From Incurvaria masculella (taxonomy: Eukaryota > Arthropoda > Insecta > Lepidoptera > Incurvariidae), in contig OX335650.1 in the NCBI GenBank assembly GCA_946894095.1, positions 1,116,001-1,180,000 on the forward strand: a stretch of 64,000 nt of DNA, in the 5' to 3' direction. The translations under genes were made by a program, and so were the position numbers. The notes beneath the pieces were generated by a model. That model made no database searches. It worked only from the letters and a program-made list of their open reading frames with translations, and was not told the origin of the DNA. Positions 34,050 through 43,990 of this stretch are shown here, in pieces; the first letter of the stretch is position 1; every line of letters starts with the position of its first letter.

Positions 34050-34421
34050 TTAAGAATGGCCCATAAGCTATGCTCCCCATATAAAAGTAGTTTATTAATC
34101 ATTTGGAAACCGCTATTTTAATTAAATTAATATTTAATATCTAATATCAGGTAACAAATATCTGTGTGTGCACGCTTTTTTTTTTTAAATTGAAACCATA
34201 TGAAATGAAAGCAACAAGAAAATCTTCAAAAGAATTTTGTTTTCTCTGTGGTTTGAACCAGAATACATTTACCGAAAAAACAAAGACATCCAGACACAAA
34301 TATTTTTCGCCTAATATTAGATACCAAATGTCAAGTAAGTTGGAACAGTGGTTTTAAAATTATTAGTAAACTACGTTTCTATAGGAGGCGAAATTTTCTG
34401 ATGCTTACGGGCCGACCTTAA
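34050..34421 (+). mobile_element. TTAA MITE family A, full length
   Basis: TTAA at 34050-34053 and 34418-34421; ends AAGAATGGCCCATAAGC and TGCTTACGGGCCGACC. Both outer thirds are inverted relatives (cgctattttaattaaatt / aagtaagttggaacagtgg; accaaatgtcaag / taatatctaatatcagg). Non-coding. Confidence 0.8.
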
Positions 34422-34967
34422 GGTGGCCCAACCCGGCGGCCTCAACTCATTTGCGGGCACGGTACAAAACCGTGCTGTTGCGCTCTGGGACCTTTTCTGT
34501 TTCTAAGAATAAGACAGGCTCCGTGATGAGGAAGATGCAACCTGTCCACAAAAAAGACAATGTGCATAGTGTATGATTTGGTAAGATTTACGAAAATTTT
34601 GATTTCAAAACGACTTATAGCTAAAAGTAAACCACGACCGCTGTAGCCAAAAATCTAACAAAAACCAAATAGATTCTAAATCTTGCTTAAATAAGCTATG
34701 TCTGATGACTAATATTTTTAAGATGTTCTTACTTTATCATTGCGTAATCCACCTCCAAAGTTATTGTATAAAACGCGCGAAAAATCCGAACTTTCGGACG
34801 TTATAACTTGGAAACCAAACACAATTTTACAATGCCAATGGTCATCAGACATCTAGTTCAATCAAAAAAAGCTATTTTGAGCAAAATTTTGGATCTCTGA
34901 CAAGAAATATAGGCGTGATCTTCTTTCCCCTTTTGCATGGGGAGATGAGCGGGATGGGCCGCCTTAA
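34418..34967 (+). mobile_element. TTAA MITE family B, full length
   Basis: Begins at the TTAA that ends the family A copy and runs ggtggcccaacccggcgg ... cgggatgggccgcc to TTAA 34964-34967. Same structure as 39104-39660. No transposase. Confidence 0.85.
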
Positions 34968-35460
34968 GGCTCGCAGGTATGATTTTCGCAGTCATTGAAA
35001 TATTTCGAAAGACCATGGGCGTTGTCGGGCGCCTAGCTGAAAGTGCAATGAGAGGTTGGAAAGGGCTCAAAACTACTCATGTGCTAGCATGATTTAGGAT
35101 GATTTTTGATCATATTAACTTTTTGATCTCTAAGTCACCACACATTAACAATGCAGTGTGTTTCCATATTGACCTTTGTTGGAGGCACGTGGAGCAGTCC
35201 TCCTAAAATTAAAAAATAATTTTCCAAAAAAAAAACGCAGCCAATTCCGTGTGACGTCATAAAAGTCCCCGCGTGATGGGCGGGGGAGGGGGGGGAAGAC
35301 ACAGCGTGAGGTAGGTCATGAGGAGGGTCATTCCAGCACCATCGAGGTCTTTCAACTGCGCTTCACGATAATAAACATAATATAATGCAATACATTATGT
35401 TCATATCGTTACAACGGATTATAATATGTCATACAAACTCGGTGTAAAATAACTCGCTCA
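34968..35460. other. LINE tail scrap and G-run, no gene
   Basis: 34975-35040 carries a diverged non-LTR tail (aggtatgattttcgcag, accatgggcgttgtcgggcg). A G-rich run sits at 35280-35297. Nothing coding. Confidence 0.4.
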
Positions 35461-35513
35461 ACGCGGAACAGGCAGGAAATGCACCCGTTTACTGTCGACA
35501 TTCCCGAAATAAG
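35461..35513 (+). mobile_element. Non-LTR RT remnant, left of an insertion
   Basis: aacgcggaacaggcagg, gcacccgtttactgtcgac and attcccgaaataag match the C-terminal coding part of 61945-62420. It continues at 35766 beyond a nested insertion with the duplicated cccgaaataag. Confidence 0.7.
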
Positions 35514-35765
35514 TCAGTCAGTCAGCGTGTTTGCGTCCACTGCTGGACATACGCCTCTCCAATCCTTCTCCAGTCCTCCCGGCCCTCAGCGGTACGGAAC
35601 CACTGCTTTCCGCCGACGCACTTGATGTCGTCTTCCCACCTGCCGGTTGGTCTTCCCACACTCCGTTTGCCTGTCCACGGCCGCCAGTGTAGGACTCGGT
35701 TACTCCAACGGTCGTCGTCTCTTCGGCTGACATGACCAGCCCACTGCCATTTTAGCTTAGCTTAG
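35514..35765 (-). mobile_element. Nested non-LTR RT C-terminal fragment
   Basis: Minus strand translates to KLKWQWAGHVSRRDDDRW, SNRVLHWRPWTGKRSVGRP and GKQWFRTAEGREDWRRIGEA, the tail of a LINE ORF2. It ends in a (tcag)n tract on the plus-strand left side and is flanked by the 11-bp duplication cccgaaataag (35503-35513, 35766-35776). Same family and truncation style as 14689-15146. Confidence 0.85.
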
Positions 35766-35925
35766 CCCGAAATAAGGACCAACCGATCCTCTGGATCATT
35801 TATCTGTAGGATCGGTAAACTAAAAAATCTACTCTCTGTCGAGGTATTTTCAATCTGAAGTCCTTCAAACATGGTGTGAAGAAGCACCTGGCCGGCCGCT
35901 ATGATTTTCGTGGCCCCTTTTTTCT
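35766..35925 (+). mobile_element. Non-LTR RT remnant, right of an insertion
   Basis: Continues from 35513: accaaccgatcctctgga, ggatcggtaaacta, gtccttcaaacatggtgtga, agaagcacctggccggccg, tatgattttcgtggcccc. Confidence 0.7.
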
Positions 35926-36588
35926 TTACGTTTTATTTATTCTTATTACCTTTTTCGGACACACAAAAATCGAATGAATCGACAAAACGGTTTTCCGATT
36001 ACATATTTTGCAACTGTACGGGTAGATATGTTTGGATGTTCGATGTAAAATCTACTTAAAAACTATAACTAGTAATGTAGATATTCAAAATTCCGAATCA
36101 AACGCATTATGGTGGGGAACGTCACTTTACGTACTCTTACTTATTCTGTGACTATACACACACAACTATCAAACGTGCAACTAGCGTATTGAGAAATTTT
36201 AAAAGGAACAATTGTACAAAGTAAGAAACCAGTCCTAGTATGCCACTGCACCGGTCGCACATGTCGCGCAGTCGCATGCGACATAACCACTCGTTGGATC
36301 CGCAATACACGTAACCCGATACAGAATGTGGGGTTACTAGGCGCTACCATAGTATACCACCTACCCCACCTCCCACACCCCCGATACGCGTGTCTGGTGC
36401 ACTCACAAAAATTGGATTAAGCTAGACATGCCTATACTCACGACATTGCCTATAGCAGCGGGCGCGGCGGCGCGGCGGCGGCGGCCTTTTCAATAGGGAC
36501 GCTCGAAATTTGAAAAGTTATAGCGGCCATTTTGTTAAAGCAACTTCTGTCAAGTTTGATATAAATTGTTTAGCACTGTATGGCAAAT
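35926..36588. other. No gene; small GC-rich patch
   Basis: AT-rich to mixed sequence with a CGG-rich patch at 36452-36487. No supported feature. Confidence 0.35.
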
Positions 36589-37045
36589 TACCATAGACTG
36601 CTTAGCCAAATCGCAAATTAGACGAGGCACCTCTAGTTAACTAACTAAGTCTGACGATTAGAAGTGTCTTTCTTACAATATATGATTCTTTGTCTAGGAA
36701 TCAACCTATTATCGTTAATGTATGTTTCCTTTTTCTATAAAAAATACATTGCGGAAATGGTGTTCATTTTCGAACTATTTTGACTAAATATAGAAATCTA
36801 TGTTAAAAGAAATGGATTTATTTGTTTATGCATATATCCTGTTCTTGCTTTTATTTATAAATAATATTATTTACATATTTCTAATGTGAAAAATCGACTT
36901 TTTTATTAATATCATTATTTATATAAATGATGGAATCAAAAAATATTAACAATCCATTATCAGTCTGGAGTTCTATTTGGACTTGCTGAGGCGTTTCACT
37001 ACATATAATTACATTTGTGTGCATTTGTATGGCGCGAGTAGTTGG
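36589..37045 (+). repeat. Dispersed repeat D, inverted partner of 47318-47772
   Basis: Matches 47318-47772 in reverse: agccaaatcgcaaa, ttagacgaggca, ataatccattatcag-like, tggagttctatttgga, aggcgtttcactacatat, atggcgcgagtagttggc. Ends read (t)tagccaa and ttggctag, i.e. short terminal inverted repeats, so a MITE is likely. Confidence 0.65.
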
Positions 37046-37818
37046 CTAGTTCCGTCGTATCTGGGGTGCTCGTGTGGATACTTATATATGTGCCTCATAA
37101 CAGCAAGCATCGGAACTCTCTTCACGGTATTCAAAATATTTAAGGCAGAGCTCAATGCTAAAAAAACTCGTCCCTTTGACGCCAGCAATTTGGGTAGTGC
37201 AATGCATCGACGATGTAATCCGGAAAGAAACTCTATTGGTTGCCATTGTCCATTCTTGTATGAGCGAATAAAGCAGTGTCAAATTGAATATTCCTCTATG
37301 AAACAAGCGTAGTTCGTTTGTATATATTTAATCATATTATATTTGATATATTTCAGTTTCCCTGAAGACGGGAAACTATTGATTATTTTTTTTTAAAAAC
37401 CTCTTCTGGTCTAATGTATTTTGTCTGCCCCGTAAGAGTGACAAAAGACAAAATTCTCTTTAATTTTTTTACTTTACCAGGCTTTACTAAGAAATCTGTG
37501 ATTATGTAAATACTTTCAATTTAAGTAAAGAAAGCAATATTATTTCAATTCATGTAAAGAAAGCAATATTATATGACAGGTTTAAAATACTCTTTGTATA
37601 TTAAACATGTCAACAAAGCAAATAAAAACAGCTTGATGCGAGCGTAATTGCGGTTCGTTTGGCGCAGTTGGAAGCAAACATTTTTATGCAATTTTCCTGC
37701 AATGAAACAATCACACCATAAATCCCCATATTAATTTGAATTTACAACAGTTTCGGCATTTTCGGGAACAGTTTACTTAATTTTTAGCTCCGCTTTTCAA
37801 ATGGGAATTGTCCTTTAG
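37046..37818. other. No gene recognised
   Basis: Contains a direct repeat (gtaaagaaagcaatatta, at about 37525 and 37556). A short plus-strand frame continuing to 37312 shows no domain. Confidence 0.4.
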
Positions 37819-38099
37819 ATGTTGCGTCAACAGGACCAGACGTATCGTGCGACATTGACTCATCCGAGATTGCACCGCTCCACCTCTGCCGATGCTGCGA
37901 TACAAAGTATAAATAAATATAAGTTGGACACAACAGTCGTTAATCAGTGGAATCGCCCCGCGACGGCTGCGTGTCCCACAGTATGTTGCTTACCTGCAAA
38001 TATACAGATAAATCGTTCAAGTGGGCCTTCATGGCCCAATTCGAAACTATACGAAATAGCGAAAAACACTCAAAGGAGTTATGAGGCCGATTTTGATAA
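37819..38099 (+). other. Unidentified open frame next to an inverted repeat
   Basis: An open frame from ATG 37819 (MLRQQDQTYRATLTHPRLHR...) runs into the repeat at 38098. Its composition is less AT-rich than the flanks, but no domain is recognised. The last about 50 bp (38049-38099) recur inverted at 38918-38968. Possibly a retroelement piece. Confidence 0.3.
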
Positions 38100-38226
38100 A
38101 AACCGGCCAAGTGCGAGTTGGACTCGCACAAGAAGGGTTCCGTACCATCAACACTAAAAAAAATCACGTTTTTTGTATTGGGCCCCCCTTGAACTTTTAT
38201 TATTTTTTTATTTTACCTATTTGTTA
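38098..38226 (+). mobile_element. (GGAC)n element, left half
   Basis: aaaaaccggccaagtgcgag, palindrome variant, gggttccgtaccatcaac, and ttacctatttgtt, where a Penelope-like insertion interrupts it. Continues at 38524. Confidence 0.8.
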
Positions 38227-38520
38227 ACAATATTTAGTTTGACGGCTTACCGCGCGTGTGAGGAGCAGGACGTGCTGCTCGACGTTTCGGAGCCTCACAT
38301 GGGCTCCATCTTCAGGAGAACGTGCCTGTCGCGACGGAGGTAGGCACGTTACTGGCTACCCGCCGCTTTGCTTCACTTCTCTGCAGCGCCCATGGCAACA
38401 CTCGTACATTTTCTTGAGGATTAGCTGCGGTCCGAATTTCGTGTGAAGTGCAAAACACGCTGACTGTGTTTTCCTCGACGTCTGTTGTCGGTGCACCTCT
38501 CCGAAATTCAGTTTGTTTCT
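38227..38520 (-). mobile_element. Penelope-like element end with hammerhead-like motif
   Basis: Same sequence as 60828-61020. On the minus strand it carries CTGAAGA, a stem (GGAGCC / GGCTCC, loop catgtga) and GAAAC, i.e. the CUGANGA-stem II-GAAA core of a hammerhead ribozyme (38281-38315). It is flanked by an 11-bp duplication acctatttgtt (about 38216-38226, 38523-38533). The Penelope assignment is inferred from the known presence of such motifs in that class; no RT is present. Confidence 0.5.
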
Positions 38521-38708
38521 CACCTATTTGTTGTTATAGCGGCAAAATAAATACACACTCTGTAAAAAATTCAGCTGCCTACCTATTACGGTTCATGAGA
38601 TCCAGCCCTAAGACAGACGGACGGACGGACGGACGGACGGACGGACGGACAGCGGAGGCTTAGTAATAGAGGTCCGTTTTCACCCTTTGGGTACGGAACC
38701 CTAAAAAC
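38521..38708 (+). mobile_element. (GGAC)n element, right half
   Basis: Resumes after the insertion: cacctatttgttgttatagc, (GGAC)n at about 38617-38650, cggaggcttagtaatag and gggtacggaaccctaaaaa. Confidence 0.8.
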
Positions 38709-38967
38709 TAAAACTGCATTATTAGATTTTTATAAAAATCGTTTTCCTAGCCGGGAATCGAACTCGTTGATTTTGAAAAAAATAAAGCATACTGTATTAT
38801 TGTACCAGTCAATAGTGTCACTTATAAGGAACTCACCTGTGAAGTAATGTTATGAGGAAAACTATGGGAAAGTGTTGATTTTTAATAAACCATTATCATG
38901 CAGTTTTAGTTTTTATCAAAATCGGCCTCATGACTCCTTTGAGGGTTTTTCGCTATTTCTTATAGTT
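38709..38967. other. No gene; carries inverted 51-bp arm
   Basis: 38918-38968 is the inverted partner of 38049-38099 (tcaaaatcggcctcatgact, cctttgagg, ttttcgctatttc). Confidence 0.45.
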
Positions 38968-39106
38968 TTTAGGTTTTCATACCCAAAGGGTGAAAATGGA
39001 ACCCTGTTACTATGCATCTGCTGTCCGTCCGTGCATCCGTCCGTCCGTCCGTCCGTCCGTCCGTCCGTCCGTCCGTCTGTCACAGGGCTGTATCTCATGA
39101 ACCTTA
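38968..39106 (-). mobile_element. (GGAC)n element cut by a TTAA MITE
   Basis: Minus-oriented 3' end with a long (GTCC)n at about 39022-39080, then ctgtatctcatgaacc, stopping at TTAA 39104 where a family B MITE starts. Confidence 0.8.
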
Positions 39107-39660
39107 AGGTGGCCCAACCCGGCGGGACGAACTCATTCGCGAGCACGGTACAAAACCTTGCTGTTGCGCTCTGGGACCTTCTCTGTTTAACAAAAAAAGA
39201 CAGGCTCCGTGATGAGGAAGATGCAACATGTCCACAAAAAAGACAATGTCCATAGTGTATGATTTGATAAGATTTACGAACATCTTAATTACAAAATGAC
39301 TTATAGCTAAAAGTAAACCACGACCGCTATAGTCAAAAATCTAACAAAAAACAAATAGATTATAAATCTTGATTAAATAAGCTATGTCTGATGACTAATC
39401 TTTTTAAGATGTTCCTACTTTATCATTGCGTAATCCACCTCCAAAGTTATTGTATAAAACGCGCGAAAAATTCGAACTTTCGGACATAAGGTCCTTAGAC
39501 TTAGAAACTAAACACAATTTTACAATGCCAACGGTCATCAGACATCTAGTTTGATCAAATAAAGCTATTTTGAGCAAAACTTGGCATCCCTGACAAGAAA
39601 TATGGGCGTGATCTTCTTTCACCGTTTGTATGGGGAGATGAGCGGGATGGGCCACCTTAA
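39104..39660 (+). mobile_element. TTAA MITE family B, full length
   Basis: TTAA 39104-39107 and 39657-39660 with TIR ggtggcccaacccg / cgggatgggccacc. Matches 34418-34967 and the reversed 9634-10184 throughout. Confidence 0.85.
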
Positions 39661-40015
39661 TAATTAAAATAAGATAAATAGATCCTCCACTGGGACTATT
39701 GGCATTGTCCCAATGACCGAAGCAGCGTTCCACGGCTGAATGGCCAATATTATGTTTTGAGAAAGGAACGCTCTGGCACGACGGTCTCCGGGCTCCGCAA
39801 TGAGCAGTTTTCCCAACTGCTTTACCAGTCAATAAAAATATGCTCTACATTTAATGTCCATACTAACTTAACTAACTTTCCCTTCTCAATTGAAGTAATC
39901 TATCTTTTCATAAAATAATTTAATACAAATTATAGAAATAAAAATAATTATAGAATGTATGTGTTTATAAATATATAGTAAATGGAGGAAGAAGACTTCC
40001 ATTGACTTAAAGTGC
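39661..40015. other. No gene recognised
   Basis: Mixed sequence without a domain-bearing frame. Confidence 0.4.
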
Positions 40016-40394
40016 ATCGAGTGGGAGACCTGTATTGCAGTGCATGTAGGGCAGCGGGCGGTGCGGCGCGGAGGGGGGAAGGCAAGGCCGGAGTCCGCGC
40101 GACACGCGACCGGCGCGTGCGCAGGTCCTCCCCCCCCCCCCCTCCCCCCGCGTGTCGCCGGACAAGTGGCTGCCCGATATGAACGAATGTTTGTTACTTA
40201 CAGCGCAGACGGTCACCCACACCGTCTCGTACCTTGCGCCAGCGCAATGCTCGCCTCGCCGTATTGTCGTCACTAAATATAGACCCCTCGTGCGCCGCAG
40301 GAAGGCAGCGAACTGTCGAGTGGGCGATGTCCTCCAACCACGTGCGTTCTAGTGTATTTACGGAGCATGTTGTGCATCGATGGACTCTCGCGGC
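40016..40394. other. GC-rich island with C-run, no clear gene
   Basis: CpG-rich. C-run at about 40130-40148. All six frames have open stretches, as expected at this GC content. Could be a promoter or first exon. Confidence 0.3.
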
Positions 40395-40735
40395 TCGTCA
40401 CGGGTCGGACTTGCCATGCGCCATGCCGTGACCCATACCAGAGGTCATGGATTAAAAAACACACTTTCTTTCTCTTTCTGAGTTGGATAAGTGCATTTCA
40501 TCATGAATCTGCTCTATCTTTCCGAATCCATATAAAGCTGTAGTTGGTCCCCTTCCCCTAGAATATAGAAGCCCGCCGGTTTTGTACCATCGCATTGGAT
40601 AAAAAGGTGGTCGAAACAGATATTAAGAATTGTCCTAATGTAGCCGGCCCATAAAGGTAATGCTCTGGAATGGCTCCTTATTCCTTCGGTTAATATAATG
40701 ACGGTCGGAGTGGTATTAGCCATCCATGAATGAAT
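40395..40735 (+). mobile_element. tRNA-type SINE
   Basis: Head ggacttgccatgcgccatg, cagaggtcatggatt, linker agtgcatttcatcatgaat, body tccgaatccatataaagctg, tggtccccttcccct, gtaccatcgcattggat, ggtggtcgaaac, tgtagccggc, ggtattagccatcca. Diverged. Confidence 0.7.
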
Positions 40736-40865
40736 GAATGAATAAATTCTTTATTGTGCAATATAAAACAAGTACAATTACCAAAACAATTCGAAACCAC
40801 AACAAAATTGCACAAAGGCGGACTTATCACTAGGAGTGAATTCTTCCAGTCAACCTTTGGGGTCC
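40718..40865 (-). mobile_element. LINE 3' tail with (AATG)n
   Basis: (aatg)n followed by aattctttattgtgcaat, acaattccgaaac-like and caaaggcggacttatcac. A second copy lies at 42650-42760. Typical 3' UTR of a non-LTR element in reverse; no coding part. Confidence 0.5.
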
Positions 40866-41621
40866 ATGTCGAGTTACATAAAAAAAAAGTGAATCAGCAA
40901 ATTTTAATTTAAAATCTCTACCTTCTCAAAGCTCAAAAAGTTGTTATTTTAAAGTTGTCATTTTTCATTTCAAAGATGGACAAGCACGTTATCCTAGGTA
41001 TAACGTAAGTAAGGTCGTGTAGAAAGAAAATGTATTTAAGGAATTAGCTTATTACCTATGACATGTAATTTAAATACAACTTACTGTTATGAACGTTCTG
41101 TTATTAACCAAAATTTGTGTCTGGTGTCTACTTATACTTTGTGCATATTAGAGGAAATATATTTAACTCCTGTATTTTGTTATACATCGCAAGTTAACAC
41201 GCTGTTGATTTCCCAAATAAAATTAAATAAAACACTATAATAATCAATGACAAATTGTCTTAGCTTTAATGTTTGTTGCATAAGCAAATAACCGGACGTT
41301 TTGTCAATGCAAAATGTGTCCGTTTATACATCAAGACCTATCGTAAATGTCTCTATTTGTTACTAAATATGCACCATGACGAAATAATAAAAAAAATATG
41401 CTTATTCGACATAATTCGCTGAGCTGATTGCAATAGCTGTAAACACTACTGTTGCAAGCAGGCAGATTAGTTAAACTGCTATGAATAATAAACCAACGCG
41501 AATGTTTCATATTTTGCAGTTAGGTAATAAATAAATGTAATAAACGTTAGGCTCATGGGGGCCGGATGCTAGAAATCTGTTTGAGGATTTGTCGTCGCGG
41601 TTGATCGAATCATCGCGTGAC
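40866..41621. other. No gene recognised
   Basis: AT-rich, nothing supported. Confidence 0.4.
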
Positions 41622-41978
41622 CAGAGCCGGTAGTCTAAGTTGTCACCTAAATTGGCGTTACGGCAAACCGATCGACTGGCGTTTTCAAATGTATGGAGAA
41701 ATTGATGAGCGCGCGCAGCGGGCGTTAAGCGAACTAACATTTGCGAGTCCGAGCTTGATTTGACAGCTTACTCAACGTTGCCGTAAATACGTCGACGTTG
41801 CCGTTTACGTCCACTCCGCGTTTTCATACAAATCGGAAGTCCGCGTTTGACTTTGACAGCTTGAAGAAGTAAAACCACAGAATATCTAGTAAAAACTTGT
41901 ATGGAGTTTGAAGAAAACGCCAGTCGATCGGTTTGCCGTAAACGCCAATTTCGGTGAGAACTCAGACTGCCCACTCAG
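41622..41978. mobile_element. MITE family C, second copy
   Basis: Nearly identical to 30606-30960 over its whole length (cagagccggtagtct ... cagactgcccactc). This suggests recent activity. Confidence 0.8.
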
Positions 41979-42271
41979 AGGGCTGGCTGGTATCTCGGGC
42001 AGAGGTTGAGCCTAGCTATCCAGAGAGGGAATGCGGCCAGTCTCCTGGGCACCCTGCCGCCTGGCAACGATTTGGCTGAAATTTATTATTCGTTATAAAT
42101 GTGTGTAATTTTAGGAATAGTTTAATTTATAGGATAATGTATAATATTTTAGTTTTTAATTTCTTTGTTGATTTTGTTGATAAGTTATTGAACTAAATAA
42201 ATAATATTGGTTATTGGATAATAATATTGGATAATATTTCACTGATATTTTACGTTTCTTTCTTATGTTCT
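41979..42271. other. No feature seen
   Basis: Short GC-rich start, then AT-rich spacer with an ataatattgg direct repeat near 42205-42230. Confidence 0.35.
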
Positions 42272-42530
42272 ACTAGTTGAGGCACCCGGCTCCGTTCGGG
42301 TCAATATCGTTTCGGACTGATGTCGGGCTGGGCCAAACATTTAATGTTATATGAGTTCCCCATACACACTTGTATCCCCCTATTCAGCCCTTTGAATTAA
42401 ATTATCAACAAAATTTAAATTAAAATATCCCTTTCCCAATGTCCAGATTCTCGCTATACCAAATTTTATCAAAATTATGCCTGAAAACGTAGCAGATAGA
42501 TATAGTTACTTTCGCATATATTACGACATC
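42272..42530 (-). mobile_element. Helitron-like element
   Basis: Plus strand opens tACTAGttgaggcacccggc, then gttcgggtcaatatcg and gactgatgtcgggctg, ending gatatagttactttcgcat. Confidence 0.6.
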
Positions 42531-42533
42531 AAA

Positions 42534-42612
42534 TGCGTCGGCGGAAAGCTGTGGTTCCGTACCGCTGTGGAGGAAAATTGGAGAGGCGTATGTCCAGCTA
42601 GCTGGACTGACT
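42534..42612 (+). mobile_element. Non-LTR RT tail scrap
   Basis: gcgtcggcggaaagctgtgg, ttccgtaccgctgtgg, ggaaaattggagaggcgta and tgtccag...ctgactgac match the tail of 35514-35765 in the opposite orientation. Confidence 0.7.
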
Positions 42613-43734
42613 GGCTAACTTATAATATTTGTATGGAAATATGACATAAAATTAAATGAAAATATTCTTTATTGCTTACAACTATTACATAGTATGCAAA
42701 GGCGAGCTTATTGCCAAAGGCAATATCTAACAGCTAACCTTAATATTAGAAAATATATTAAGAGGCAGCAAGAAACTATAAATTACTTAAAACTAAGCAC
42801 CATAATCGCACTTAGAAAACATTAGATAACTTAAAATTATATAAACGGAAAATATGGATAGAATCGATATATTTAAAATGTGGTTCGGAATATATTAAAA
42901 TATTTTCTCATCTACTTACTAATCGCCTAATTGGTTTAATTGGAAGGACACATGATTTAAGGATAAAATGTAGACCGTAATTCGTTCATAGTTTTATATT
43001 TTTCAGTAATCTTAATTAAAATTATAGACAGCATGGCACCCGGTTCCTCCGGGAATGCGATGCACGACAAACTATGTGATCATTCAAAGTCTGTGATGTG
43101 CATCGTAGGCGTTCGGTCGGGCTGAAGGCAACTACCTGAGGTCGATTCAAGGAATTCCAAGTTAATGAATCAGGATTGAGTAATCCATCTCTGCACCACA
43201 CGGAATGGTTGACACAAAATAAACATTGACAAGTCTTTCCGAATTCCACTGAATTAACGAAAAATTACATATCAATATCCATAAAGGATGCACTAGAATA
43301 GGTTAGTTATTTACTGATTTGGGGATGATTCAGGAGTTATATTCCGTATGTAAACTTATTAGCGCAAGAATTAGCCTCCTGGTCCGGTTACCGCCGGCGG
43401 CGGCTCTGCTTACACCCACTTACAACAACACACAACCAGACCATGTGTAGACGATGCTGTTGGCAATCAATCCGATATCCCAAGCATCACCTACGTCACT
43501 TGCATACGTTTCAATCGCCGTTCACACGACATAAGTAACGATGTGGTCGGCCAAGGTGATGGGAGTGCTCCTAAACGAACATACCCAGCTACGGTGGCGT
43601 AAGGCGCGCTGCGCGTAGACCCGCTACGAGTTCGCAGCGTGGAGAAGTCATTACAATACCGTAGTGTATGACTTTCTATAAGATCTTATCAGATTGCGAT
43701 CGTTAGGATTTCTTTAAATTGGTTATTTCCCAAA
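42613..43734. other. LINE tail scrap; otherwise no gene
   Basis: 42650-42760 repeats the 40718-40865 tail (ttctttattgcttacaa, caaaggcgagcttattgcc). 43380-43640 is more GC-rich and unique-looking but shows no domain. Confidence 0.35.
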
Positions 43735-43990
43735 ATAACTTTTTTTTATGCAACCTGATATCATATCACCCCAATACACCACATTCCCTAAGGAATTGAG
43801 ACCTTCGCTTTATGAGCATGACTACATTGAACTGGGTGGAAAACACGGACAATTTTTAATTGCTAAGCGAATCTTTTCATCCAATTCGAGGGTACCAACC
43901 TGAGCGGGCTTAACCCTGCCTCCTAATAAGGAAGGGGATCCACCGTTTTACATGGATTCCGAACCGCGGAGCAAGCTCGCATTCGTGATG
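43735..43990 (-). mobile_element. SINE (common body, tRNA-type linker)
   Basis: Reverse-oriented: ttttttttatgcaacctga, caatacaccacattccc, tacattgaactgggtgg, aaaacacggacaattttt, gggtaccaacctgagcgg, ccgttttacatggattcc, agctcgcattcgtgatga. Confidence 0.7.

Noticed and set aside
1858..39080. (GGAC)n/(GTCC)n arrays as a CRISPR-like or satellite array
   Set aside because: Pure 4-bp microsatellites embedded at a fixed point in a dispersed element; no spacers, and the host is a eukaryote.
39404..39832. 142-codon minus-strand frame
   Set aside because: Most of it is the body of a TTAA MITE, whose other copies have stops at corresponding places.
43022..43260. Possible SINE copy
   Set aside because: Only one short block (gcatggcacccggttcc) matches; the rest is too diverged to support.
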